From assembly GCA_947683425.1 (NCBI GenBank), contig CANTUQ010000078.1, positions 4,371,001-4,435,000 of the forward strand: a DNA stretch of 64,000 bases. Reading direction: 5' to 3'. Each line of letters starts with the position of its first letter. Positions within the stretch are counted from its first letter, which is position 1. The notes under the pieces are model-generated. The model was not told the DNA's origin. It did no database searches and saw only the letters and a list, made by a program, of their open reading frames with translations. The position numbers and the translations under genes were made by a program. This document shows, piece by piece, positions 1-10,735 of the stretch. The DNA is from Excoecaria cochinchinensis (Eukaryota > Streptophyta > Magnoliopsida > Malpighiales > Euphorbiaceae).

Positions 1-258
1 CCCGCTGCGGTCTGACTCACACCCGAGACATTGCATTGACCTTAAGCATTGCTCCTTCTGACACTGCTTGCTTAGTTCCTCAAGGTTCTACATTTGTCTT
101 AGAGCCACTGATTGAGGCGTTGGATGAATTCTCTGATGTTCCCTCATACCGTACGAGTATTATCTTCCTGTTTTGACTCATGAGGAATCTGATTGTGACT
201 TCAGAGGAGTTGACTAGCGATTCTCGTCTATTTGGGATTCTGGATGACTTTTGTCGCT
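1..258 (+). pseudogene. Duplicated fragment of the antisense PMD-like ORF
   Basis: This stretch is a near copy of 1024-1281 inside the antisense ORF at 788-2060, with only scattered substitutions. Both copies carry the stretch translating to CGLTHTQDIAL-like sequence and the later VPSYRTSII segment. The homology stops abruptly near 258, where a GC-rich spacer begins. A TGA replaces a sense codon around 175. It is a partial duplication, or the end of a second copy lying off the left edge. Confidence 0.75.
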
Positions 259-623
259 GGGCACCCTTATATAGATTTTCATGACCGACAGGCTACCCGT
301 CGAAACACTGAGCGACGGGAAGCCCATCTGTCGTTAAAAATCCCGTTTTTTCGTTTCATCTTCATCCCTTTCATTAATGGCTTATTTAATAAGCCATTAA
401 TGAATTAAAAACTCATTAAATGCCCTTTTTTATGTAAAACTCCCTGAATATCCTTTGATTTCCGCATCCGACGTGTGTCCCTATCAAATTGTGAAGAAAT
501 ATGCAAAAATTATTTTATGCGCATGACATGCAAGAAATAAACCTGCCAATGGTCAACAAGGTTGACCGACGGGCTACCCGTCGGGTAAATGACAGACGGG
601 CACCCCATCGGTCATTTCTTCCT
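259..623. other. Spacer upstream of the antisense ORF with GC-rich hairpin motifs
   Basis: There is no convincing gene here. Two related GC-rich inverted motifs occur at about 272-340 and 562-615, built on GACGGGCTACCCGTC-type arms. They resemble the motifs inside the LTR at 9560-9665 and 10395-10735. A long perfect palindrome lies between them at 370-404. The stretch ends in a TATA box, so it may be the promoter region of the antisense ORF. Confidence 0.5.
370..404. repeat. Perfect 35-bp palindrome
   Basis: Inverted arms of 17 bp flank a single central T at 387. The core arm is CATTAATGGCTTATT followed by its exact reverse complement. It would form a strong hairpin or cruciform. No function is known. 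Confidence 0.8.
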
Positions 624-631
624 TATAAATA
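624..631 (+). promoter_or_regulatory. TATA box for the antisense ORF
   Basis: TATAAATA lies about 160 bp upstream of the ATG at 788. The spacing and the GC-rich hairpin block directly upstream suggest a plus-strand promoter inside the retrotransposon. This is inference from position and consensus only. Confidence 0.4.
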
Positions 632-787
632 TACCCTTTTCCTTGGATTTTGTGCACTTTCAACATTTCGAGTCTTAGTCCAAGCTTCTTTCTCAGGTTC
701 CTCCCTCTTTTCTTCTTTACTTCCTTTTGCTAGCTATTATTTCTTTGTTGCAACCCTTAGAAAATGCCTACATCTGCCATTACTAAG

Positions 788-2060
788 ATGCACCGAATCC
801 TAAATAATCCCCAAACCTAGGAGAACATCACCCTTGCTTCGCTTTCTGGTCTAAAATTCTTGAGAAGGGTTAGGATAGATTACAACCTCCTTCTGGCTGC
901 AGTCCGCTTTTGGGACTCGTGCTTTCATGTCTTCAGGTTCACCTATCAGGAACTGTGCCCCCTGCCTGAAGAATTTACTGCTATTATCGGGGCCTGGTAT
1001 CCTCCCAGTGCCTTACCCTGCATTCCCCACTGCGGTCTGACTCACACCCAAGACATTGCATTGGCCTTAAGCATTGCTCCTTCTGACATTGCTCGCTTAG
1101 TTCCTCAGGATTCTACATTTGTCTTAGAGCCACTGATTGAGGCATTGGATGAATTCTCTGATGTTCCCTCATACCGTACGAGTATTATCTTCCCATTTTG
1201 TCTCATGAGGTATCTAATCGTGACTTCAGAGGAGTTAACTGGCGACTCTCGTCTATTTGGGATTCTGGATGACTTTCATCGTTGCTTAACCCCTTTTCCA
1301 CTGGTCCTCGCGGAGACCATTCTGGGCTTGGATTATGTCTGTTCTGAGCCCTATGCTTCCTTTTTTGGAGTCCCTTATTACTCCAGGTATGTCATTATTT
1401 TTAAAGGTAGTATGTCCCTTGTAGATTTTCGAACTAACTTTTCTTAGCGGAAAGTCCATCCTTTATGGATTTTCACACAACCCTTTGCCTTACTTTTGCC
1501 TGAGGTGAACCCAACTCACCCCAGCGGCTTTTATTTTACTTTTCCTTTCTCTTATATATTTTTTCCTTTCTTCTCAGATATGGTGACAAGAGAAGTTAAA
1601 GTTGCTGTCAGAACCACATCCCTGGGTCATCAGTCAATACTCTCCGAGGTATTTCCTTCCCCGTCAGTAACTGTACTCATTCGCAACTCCCGACGAGGGC
1701 ATCACCAAACTTGGCGAGGTAATAGATGAGGATATTAATTTCATGAGCGCTTGGCTTCCCCTATCTGCTGTGGTAATCGATGGCTCTTCGGGGTGCGTCC
1801 CCCTATGTGGGCTTCGCGAAGCCACCTTTTTTATCACAGGCCGCTGTGCTCGACAGCTCGGGATGACTCAGGATGTGGTAAGGCTCCCTTTATCTTTTCG
1901 AGGTGGAATCCTTTCTTCGACCTTTGCTTCCCGATATCATGATCTCTGGGCTGAACTACCAGTAAAGGCTGTTATACCCTCCTTTGGAAATCATTATGTT
2001 ACTTCTACCAGTGCATATAAGAGATGGGTGCTCAGCCCTGCAGTTGATAACAGGACTTGA
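788..2060 (+). pseudogene. Antisense extra ORF of the Tat element (plant mobile domain / DUF7745-like)
   Basis: The reading frame starts at ATG 788 and has a TAG at 818-820. It then runs open to 1447 through a stretch with FWDSCFHVFRF followed by ELCPLPEEF around 912-985. That pattern matches the DUF7745/plant-mobile-domain family seen in plant retrotransposons and related to MAIN-like proteins. A second block, open at 1743-2060, carries RCARQLGMTQDV, another conserved block of this family. The part between (1448-1742) is broken by stops and frameshifts. It lies opposite in strand to gag-pol, downstream of integrase. Antisense extra ORFs of this kind are known in Tat-type elements. Its role is unknown and this copy is not intact. 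The family assignment comes from motif recognition without a search. Confidence 0.65.
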
Positions 2061-2488
2061 CGACTTAGACACCTGGCCGATGAGAGTAGTGATAGATCCT
2101 AGTTCAGATTTGTATGCCTTTTTAGCGATGTATTTCTTTTTAAAACAGAACTAGAAAATAATGTAAATGAATAAATTCAGTTTTATTTCCTTTCACAAAA
2201 TTGTGTACATTTCAGTATGATTTCAATATACATGATCATCATTTGACACTGATTCAAAATGCAAAGCTACATTGATTCATCGAACATATCTTGATAGCAT
2301 CAAACTCCTATTACTAATCAGCTCTCTCAGGTTTTCTTAATTGGACATTTTCTCTCAAGCCTCTAATTTTTGCCCAGGATGCCTTTTTTTTGGTTTTCAC
2401 CCTAACGAGGCGCCCAATTTTAGCAAGGCCGCCTTTTTTCGATTTTCGACCCGCGGAGCTTTTGTTCTCTTCTTTTGATTTTTAGTCT
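2061..2488. other. Gap between the antisense ORF and integrase
   Basis: No gene is seen. An imperfect ~40-bp duplication (GCCTTTTTTyGrTTTTC core) lies at about 2380-2455. The two ORFs converge here, so it may hold terminators for both. Confidence 0.3.
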
Positions 2489-4200
2489 TTAGCCATGGAA
2501 CCTCTTGAGTCTATCCATGTTGATTGGCTCCTTGAACTCATTGCCATCGCTGTCTGCCAGAATTGCCTCTCCTTTCGACAGTAGCTTTTTGAGGATGAAA
2601 GGACTTTCCCATGTTGGGCTGAATTTCCCCCCGATGTCGAGCGCACCCGGTCTCGTTTGTTTGAATACCAGATCTCCTTCCTTTAACGGGTATTTCTTGA
2701 CTTTCTTCCCAAATAACCTGGCTAGCTTTTTCTGATAAATCTGATTATGATAGTAGGCCCTTAATATGCTCTCATCCAGCATGTTCAGATGTTGTAACTG
2801 CTGTTGTGCCCACTCAGCCTTAGGAATTTGAGCTTCCATAACTAACCTTAATGACCTGATTTCGATTTCGATTGGTAGTACTGCTTCTGCCCCGTACACT
2901 AAAGAATATGGTGTGGCACCTGTAGAAGTTCTGATAGTTGTTCTATAACCCTAGAGTGCAAAATGCAACTTTTCCGCCCAATCTCTATAGTTTTGAACCA
3001 TTTTGGCAAGGATTTTCTTAACGTTCTTATTGGCGGCTTCCACTGCCCCATTGGCCCGAGGACAATACGAAAAAGACTTGTGGTGCTCGATACCGTATCT
3101 TTGAAGCAACTTCTTCGTTTCAGCCATGAACTGGATCCCATTGTCGGATACAACGTGATGTGGGAGACCGTATCTACATATTAGGTTCTTTTCAATGAAT
3201 TTGGCCATATCTCGGTCATCAACTTTCTTGAAAGATTTAGCCTATACCCATTTGGTAAAATAGTTGATAGCGACTATAATGAATCTATGTCCATTAGAGG
3301 CCGTGGGGCGTATTTCTCCAATAATGTCTATCCACCAAGCTGCGAATGGCCATGGTGATGTCAAACTGTGTAGTTCCGAAACCGGCAAGTGCCTCAAATC
3401 TGCATACTGTTGACACAACTGACATTGCTTCATATACTTTGAGCAGTCAGTATCCACTGTGAGCCAATAGAACCCTTGTCTCATGATCTTCTTGGCCAAC
3501 ATTAAACCATTCATATGGGCCCCACAAATACCCGTGTGAGTTTCCTCTATTATCTTTTTAACCTCTTTCTCGTCCAGGCACCTTAATTGGATACCGTCGA
3601 TTTGCCATTTGTACAACATCCCATCAATGAAAATGAATTGAGTGGATAGCTTACGGATCAACCTCTGGTCTTTCTCGGTAGTTTCCTCTAGGAATACTGC
3701 ATTTTTTAAGTAGTTCTTGATATCATGATACCATGGCTTTCTGTCTGCTACTTCCATTTTCATGACTGGATTGGACTCAAAACTAGGCCTCTCAGAACTA
3801 GAAATCAGTACGGGCTTCATAGCTATCCCTTCTAGGTTATCCCAAATTGACACTAGGGTTGCAAGCGCATCGGCTAACTGATTTTCGTCTCTTGGAAAAA
3901 AGTGAAATGTGCATACTTCAAACTGATTGCTCAAATCTTTTAAGTACTTTACGTGGGGCACCGGTCGCTCTTCCTTGACAGCCCACTTGCCTCGAATCTG
4001 ATTGATTACTAGTGATGAATCTCCAAACACCTCTACATTCTTTGCCCCCAAGGCTATCAAGGCTTCTAATCCGAAAGTGTAGGCTTCGTACTCGGCCTCA
4101 TTGTTAATGGCTTTATATCTTAATTTCTTAGCCAACGGGAGTTTTTCATCATCTGGGGTTGTTAGAATAATTACTACTCCTGCCCCCCTTGCTATTTACA
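2489..4200 (-). pseudogene. Tat pol, 3' half: second RNase H and integrase
   Basis: One minus-strand frame runs from about 4180 to 2489, interrupted only by TAG codons near 3241 and at 2951-2953. The first part has NNEAEYEAYTFGLEAL and VFGDSSLVINQIRGKW, the pattern of plant-type RNase HI (archaeal-like RNase H) of Tat elements. Next come the integrase HHCC zinc finger (H-x-H and CQLCQQYA, ~3400-3540), the catalytic core start WWIDIIGEI, the DNGIQFMAETKK block (~3130) and an integrase C-terminal region with GDLVFKQTRP. The frame is lost upstream at ~4185 in a G-run. Integrase would insert the cDNA into the genome; this copy cannot be translated through. Confidence 0.85.
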
Positions 4201-4315
4201 GCCCCGTCAAAGTGTAATTGCCAGCCCTGTACTGCGATAGCTGCCACATCTTTGTCCGGGAATTTGAACTCGTATGAATCTCCTTGGATTGGGTGTTCAG
4301 CTAGAAATTTTGCTA

Positions 4316-5838
4316 CTACACGCCTCTTAATTTCCGGGTGATGTATTCAACATCGAATTCTTGCAATAGTAACAACCATCTCCCCATTTTCCCAAGCAGA
4401 GACGGGGCTTCATGTAGGTATCTGAGAGGATTCTGCTTTGCGACTACTTGTACCTTATAAGAGTGGAAGTAGTGTCTCAGCTTCTTAGAGGCCCAGATCA
4501 CCGTCAGGCAAATCTTTTCTACTTCTACATACTTGACCTCATAAGCAAGGAACTTCTTGCTAAGGTAATAAACTGCAAATTTCACTCCAAACTCATCCTC
4601 CTGAGCCATCATGGTGCCCATGGAACTGTCTTCTATGGCTAAATACAGAATAAACGGTTTGACTGGCTATGGCGGTCTCAAGACTGGCGGATTCAGCAAA
4701 TACTCCCTGATAGTGTCGAAAGCTCTCTAACAGTTTTCATTCCATACTACAGATTGGTCTTTTCTGAGTAGCTTAAAAATTGGCTCACAGATTGAGATAA
4801 GCTTGGCGATAAACCTGCTGAAATACTGCAATTTACCCAAAAAGCTTCTGACATCCTTTTCCTTCTGGGGTACCGGCATTTCTCGGATGGCCTTAACATT
4901 GTTCGGGTTAATCTCAATCCCCCTCTGACTGACCACATGTCCTAACAGTTTCCCTACGGTGATGCCGAAGATACATTTCTTGGGGTTCAACCGCAAGTTG
5001 TAATTACCAATCCTCTGGAAGAACTTTTTTAGAGCCTCAAAGTGACCTTCTCTGGGGGCCGACTTGATCATCATATCATCCACGTAGACCTCCACTTCTT
5101 TGTGGATCAAGTCATCTAGAATCCTTGTTGCCATTCTCTGATAAGTTGCGCCCTCATTCTTCAAGCCGAATGGCATTACCCTGTAAGCAAACGTCCCCCA
5201 CTCAGTAATGAAGGCTGTCTTAATCCGGTCGGTTGTTTTGTTGAGGATCTGATTGTAACCTGCGTAACCATCTATGAAGCTGTACATCATGCAAGCAGCT
5301 GCACTGTCCACTAACACGTCTATGTGAGGCAATGGAAAGTCATCTTTTGGACAGGCCTTGTTCAGATCCTGATAGTCTACACACACTCGTATCTTGCCGT
5401 TCCTTTTGGCTACTGGGACAACATTGGCTAACCGGGTTGGGTACTGTACCTCAATCAAGAATTTGGCCTCAATCTGCTTATGAATTTCCTCCTTCACTTT
5501 GTCCGCCCATTCTGCCTGAGCCTCCTAAGCTTCTACTTGACTGGCTTATGGTCTAAGTATGTCGGGATGGCATGCTCTGCGACTTCACGATCTACTCCTG
5601 GCATATCTTCATAGGTCCAGGTAAAGACTTTTTCATATTTTCTTAAAATTCTCTCAACTTTTTCTCGCTTTTCAGGAGTTATGTTAGATGCTATCAAGAT
5701 TTCTTTTGGGTTTTCGGAAGTTCCAAGATTAAATGGAGTAGCATCAGTTGAATCAATGTCAAATATGAATAGATTATGACCATGATTATGCATGTTGAAA
5801 TCATCAGAAATATCACACAAATAAGCAAAAGCGTTCAT
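4316..5838 (-). pseudogene. Tat pol, 5' half: reverse transcriptase and first RNase H
   Basis: The N-terminal part (5838-5533) ends in KPVK before a TAG (5533-5535). After a frameshift near 5525 the RT core runs 5497-4727 with VCVDYQDLNKACPKDDFPLP, the FGLKN motif and the catalytic YVDDMM (~5075). TAG stops at 4727-4729 and near 4670 separate it in the same frame from RNase H (4621-4316, YYLSKKF and ITRKLRGV). Spacing and sequence fit Tat-type pol. No DTG/DSG protease motif is visible between the gag zinc knuckle (~6080) and this region, so protease was probably deleted. Confidence 0.88.
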
Positions 5839-5989
5839 GTTATTAATAAAACTAAAAATGTCATCAACATTATTAAAAAGTTCAAAAATAAAAAGAAAAT
5901 CTAAATTATCATCTTTTCCTCTCTCTGCCGACGCAGATATCGTTGTCGACGATCTACTATCATCCTCAGGGCCTATCCTTCCTTTCTCT

Positions 5990-7016
5990 CAACTCCTTGA
6001 ACCTGCTTTCTCAAAGTTCGGCATTCGTCAGTGTTATGCCCAGTCTGTTGATGGTAGGCGCAATACTGATATGTTCATTGACCTGGACATCCTTAGCCTC
6101 TGGCAGGTCTAGCCGGCATCGACTGCAACTTCCCTTGCTTAATAAAATAAGCGAACTATCTAGATAGAGGTTTTTCTAAGATGATACAGTCGCTTTGGGT
6201 CGCTCCCCTGACTGGAACCTTCATGTCTCCGAAACTTATTCTGCTGCTATTGCTACGACTTGAGCTTCCATCATTTCCTCCTTCAGGGACTACAGGCAGC
6301 TCAAGATCCCACATTTGCCCCCTCAGGACTTGGCAATCATCAATTGGGCCCCTGGTATACTGATGGCGACTCGTTAGCCCCTGACCCATGGTTGATTTAG
6401 CTGACCACATTTATGGATTTTTCTCCAATATTTTAGGAAAAGGTCTGCCTAGGCTGAATCGATATTTCTGGGCTATTCCAGCCGCTGATACTTTTTCCTC
6501 CTCCCGAATACCAATGCAACTATCACATCTACATAAGCAATTTTCCTCCTCCACATTCGCGGTACTAAAAGTGAGCCTCTTATAAGCGGCTTGAGTAGTA
6601 GCACGCTTAGATCGCAAAATTTCTTCCTCAAGGATATCTATCCTCCTTTTCGGACCACTAATATTTATCCTAGACTCATCCCTAGGAGCATGCACTTTAC
6701 CTTTTCACCCAGATGACGGAGCAAAAGGCATTTTCCCTCTAGACTCAGTCTGCGGTATGCATGCTATCTTAGCTGGGTCATGCTGGTTTTGCGGCGTGGT
6801 GAAAACAGCATGTTGTGCCTTGGTAGATGGCACCATTGCAGCTGCAAAATTTCCCCTCAGAGTCCTCATCCTAGCTTTAAACTCTTCAAGCTTCCTTTCT
6901 ATTTCCCGTGCCTTCCTATCCATTTCATCGATAATAAGTGTATGAGCTGCACCGGGCCTTCTTGATGGATTTGCCATGTCACTTTTTGTTGAACACTGCA
7001 AAAGGGTATGACTCAC
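5990..7016 (-). pseudogene. Tat gag, frameshifted
   Basis: The N-terminal piece (about 7016-6705) includes IDEMDRKAREIERKLEEFKA, probably a coiled coil. A middle piece at 6695-6411 contains SLGRPFPKILEK. The zinc knuckle near 6085-6030 reads CAYHQQTGHNTDECRTLR (C-x-H-x-H-x-C pattern of Tat gags). At least two frame changes separate the pieces. The same knuckle block recurs in the gag scrap in NBS1 intron 10 (31935-32750). Gag would form the virus-like particle; this copy is dead. Confidence 0.7.
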
Positions 7017-7680
7017 TGTTTTCTGAGGTTAACTCTAAATTCGCGTATACTACCCTTTTCTCCTTTTCTCCCTCTTCTGGCATTTCAACAAAACCAAGGA
7101 TTATTGATTAGTCGCTCGTCGAAACCTTTAGACCACTTGGGCAGATCTATGATGGCTGCAAAACATACCCGTTAGGATGATGCATGAATGACATATAATG
7201 CATGGTCGTGCTATGCAGCATCCACAAATCACATGCAAGCACATAGGTCCTTCCAACCTTGTTACTCTCGCACATGAGGTCTAGTCTCTTTCCTAGGTGG
7301 GCTTGGATCATGGGTTAACAGGGAACTCGATGAATGCGCATGATGCACGGTAAAAAATCGGCAACATAACCTCTCCTAACTAATGCACAAACGTATGGGT
7401 TATGATCGTTGTGTATTTAGGTAGTCCGAATAAATTGACATGGACCTATCGAGGCATGACAGCCTTTGATTAGGTGACCAATCAAATTATCTGGGCTTGT
7501 CCAATACATAATGATCCATACAGCAAGCATAGCATTAGGGGTCATACCACCTGGGGGAAATATCTATTTCCATTACATGAGCTTTGGCCAGGGTGATGTT
7601 ACTTTAGGGCTACCCAAGCATGGTTCCTGCCAACGGGTCTAACTCATCACGAGCGTAACGACCGATCAGATCTCCATTTA
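7017..7680. other. 5' leader of the Tat element
   Basis: No gene is seen. On the minus strand this lies between the primer-binding site and gag, where Ogre/Tat elements often have a long untranslated leader or an extra 5' ORF. No such ORF is preserved here. The nested MITE begins at 7681. Confidence 0.4.
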
Positions 7681-8200
7681 GGGCCAGTTTGGCAAAAGTT
7701 ATGAAAACAGCTTTTTCTATTGAAAAAAGTTCTATTGAAAAAAACTGTATATCGAAAAGTAGATAACTGTTTGGTAAATAAAATTTAAAATGACTTATAA
7801 AATTAAAAATAGTTGTCAACTGTTTGGTAAATGATATAATTAAAAATAGCTTTTTAGAATAAAAAAATAAAAAATGATATATATATATATAAATTTTAAT
7901 ATATTATATTCAAAATCTCACTAAATAATAATAATAATTTCCATTTATTTGTCATTATGAAATAAAATAAAGGATATTTTTGTCTAAAAAAAAGATTAAA
8001 TCTGCTGTCCTTAAAAGCTGAAAATCAGCTTTTCTGAAAAGTTTCAATTTGCAGCTTCTCTGAAAAGCAGATTTTTTCACTTTTCAGAAAATTAATTTTT
8101 CTAAAATCAGCATTTACCAAACACTTATTTTTGTCACATAATCAGCTTTTTATCAAAAAAGCAGCTTTATGCCCTTCCAAAAGCAATGCCAAACACCCCC
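7681..8200. mobile_element. Tourist-like (PIF/Harbinger) MITE with TTA target duplication
   Basis: The left end is GGGCCAGTTTGGCAAAAG. The right end, reverse-complemented, is GGGGGTGTTTGGCATTGC. Both ends are directly flanked by TTA (7678-7680 and 8201-8203). The 520-bp AT-rich interior has no ORF and shows subterminal inverted similarity (CTGTTTGGTAAAT-like blocks; AAAAGCAGATTTT-like blocks). TTA duplications and a GTTTGG terminal motif are typical of PIF/Harbinger MITEs. It is inserted in the Tat leader and is therefore younger than the Tat element. Confidence 0.75.
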
Positions 8201-8440
8201 TTAATATACCTTGATAGTACGAGACTGGGGCTAGTGATTATCCTTAACACTTTCCTACATTGAGTGAACGTAGGATTGTACTTCGGGAACACACCGAGGT
8301 TAAAAGAGGGACCAAACTAGCATAGATCTAAGACTCTAATGAGATGTAATGAAAATTTCGAAAAAGGATAAAATTTTTAAATTAAAACTCAATCATATGT
8401 TTTAATCAAGGTACTTTCGAAGTAAAGTCTCAAAGTAATG

Positions 8441-8458
8441 TCCCCAGCAGAGTCGCCA
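8441..8458 (-). other. Primer-binding site of the Tat element
   Basis: On the minus strand this reads TGGCGACTCTGCTGGGGA, immediately downstream of the LTR end. The leading TGGCGAC pairs with the 3' end of a plant tRNA-Arg, the primer type reported for Ogre/Tat elements. It fixes the inner LTR boundary. Confidence 0.75.
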
Positions 8459-9559
8459 CTGTGATGCACGCTGAACCCTGAGAACGAACCGCCCGCTTTT
8501 AGGGCGATCGGGAGAGGTTCATGAAAACTTGCAAGAGATTGCAAGGGCGTCTATTTTGGGCAACAAGGAGGTTTCTTGGAGTCACCACCCAATAGAATAT
8601 TAGGAAAGGTCGTCTAGCCTCAGTGAGCTTAAAACAGCGCATATGCATCCATTTTGGGCAAGCTAGAGATATTTTGGGCCCATCCTAATAGAACATTGGG
8701 ATGGTCCTCTAATCTCGTGGAGCCTAGGACTATGCAAATTGGGTCTTTTTTTTGGGCAACAAAAGATATTTTGGAGACCCCATCCCAATGAAACATTAAG
8801 ATGGTCCTCTAACCTCATTGAGCCTAAGACCAGAGAAAGTTCAGAACTTCCCATTTATTAATACCTTGATCAAAGGTACAATTGAGTTTTGAATTTAGCG
8901 TTTCATCCCATTTCTCATTCGATTTAATGCAGTTAATTAAAACGCACGTTGGTCATATGAAGAAAGCAGTAAACAAGAGCGTAATTAAAATAAAGTATAT
9001 GAAAATAAATTATAACAAAACTAAGGGCGGAATACAACCCCCATTGTAAATAGCATGCGATTCATACATAAATCGGGATATGCATTAAGGATGAGGTCAT
9101 TGGTTCTCACATGCATGTTTATTACAAAATAATTTTAAAGTGTCAATTTTATTTGCTGAAAAAAATAGGACATTGGTCCTCAATTTATTAATGAAAACTC
9201 CAATTTAATTGCTATAAATTTTTAACCATTCTTATGTTAGCGGGATAAAAATAATATTTATAATAATAATATATAAAGTAAAAGAAATGAGGTAAAGTTA
9301 AAAGAATGTACCCGGATGAAGATTCTCAGATCACCATGGCGACCGCCATTTCAACAACCCTAAATTCATCAAATAAGTCAAATAAAACTCACAAAAACAA
9401 AAATCATGTTAGTGCCCAAAATTAAGGGTAAAATAAGGTACAAGAAATTAAATAACAAGAAAAATCCATGAGAAATTGCCATAAAAGATGATGGGAAAAT
9501 AAGTGAAATAGGAAGAAAGAAGAAATGGTGAGAAAAGGCCCAGGGACAGCCCAAAACAT

Positions 9560-9665
9560 ACGAGCGACGGGCGTCCCTGGGTTGACCGACGGGCAGAGGC
9601 AGCGTCCATCGACGACCCGTCGCTCGTGTGAGCGACAGCTGTCATTGGACTCTTTGCCCGTCGAT
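9560..9665. repeat. GC-rich inverted-motif cluster in the LTR
   Basis: GAGCGACGGGCGTC, GACCGACGGGC and GACGACCCGTCGCTC arms are repeated in both orientations, giving several possible hairpins. The motif family is shared with 272-340, 562-615 and 10395-10735. Confidence 0.6.
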
Positions 9666-10394
9666 CACACCATATCTTGAAAAAATCGTAAAAAAACAAA
9701 TAAAAATTAATTTTGTCTTAAATAAATGAGATTTTTGTGTGTAAAATCATTATGAAATGATTAAATACGAAAGTGCCAAATCCAGAATATTTACCCTCGA
9801 ATTTTTACCTTTATAAGTGAATGTCGCGTGATTTTCGTTCCTCGAATTATATAAGGATTGGTCCGCGATATGCGATTTTCAGAAAATTTTTGGACTACAA
9901 AAATCATTTTTCGAAAACAAATCAAGAAAAGAAAATTATATTTTTCTTTCTCGATATTTTGATAGCAGTTGTAAACACTAAGACGGCTGGATCTGATAGA
10001 AATGAATTCGTGTCGTTCACTCAGATTCGCCTAAATTGAAAGAATATTTGATGATGATTTTTCAAAAAATAAAAGTGAGAGAACTTTTGTAATAAAATTT
10101 TCTGTAAAAAATGGCTAAAATCCTCTTTTTTTGGTCAAAATTGCTCCCTGAACAATGAGCTTAGGTTTAGGAAGAAAATTCAAACAAATTCAAATTTAGA
10201 ATTTAAATTTGAAAAAAAAAATTCTGAAATCAAAATCAAAATCAAAACCGAATGATTTTCAGAATATTCTCAAAATTAAATCCACGATTTGAAAATATTT
10301 GAAAAGATTTTAAAAAAAAATTTGAAAGGATTTTGGAAATATTGGAAGATCTCCTTAAGAATCTGGGAAATACCGCTCATATAACATCAGATCA

Positions 10395-10735
10395 TCGATT
10401 GACGGGCGTCAGTGGAGCACGGACGAGCGTCGCTGATGGGAGCACGCATGGTCTTTTGGTCGGCAGGCCCCTCACAAGAGACAAAATCGTGAGAGACAGG
10501 CGTCCCTCGCACGGGCGATGGCCGTCGCTCCATGGGAGAGACGGGCCCCGCAAGTGAGCGATAGCCGGCGCTCGTTGCGAGAGACGGGTCTCTCACGCAA
10601 GTGACGGGCGTCGCTCCCGCGAGAGATGGGGCCCCACAAGTGAGCAACAGCCGGCGCTCATCACGAGAGACGGGTCTCTCATGTGAATGACGGCCGTCAT
10701 TTCTACCGATGGTATACCCGTCGGTGGAGCAAAAC
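10395..10735. repeat. GC-rich array with an 85-bp tandem unit
   Basis: Two units of 85 bp start at 10536 and 10621, each with GAGAGAyGGG, AAGTGAGC, AGCCGGCGCTC and GAGAGACGGGTCTCTCA in the same order. Flanking sequence (10400-10535 and 10706-10735) holds further degenerate copies. Each unit contains internal palindromes (GAGAGACGGGTCTCTC). The GC content is far above that of the surrounding DNA, and CpG-rich palindromes dominate. Confidence 0.75.

Noticed and set aside
2505..3184. Plus-strand ORFs over the Tat integrase
   Set aside because: Shadows of the minus-strand integrase frame.
10387..10647. GC-rich ORFs on both strands in the Tat LTR
   Set aside because: They arise from the palindromic GC-rich array; composition explains their openness.
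10536..10705. CRISPR-like direct repeats
   Set aside because: Only two 85-bp units without unique spacers, in a plant LTR.
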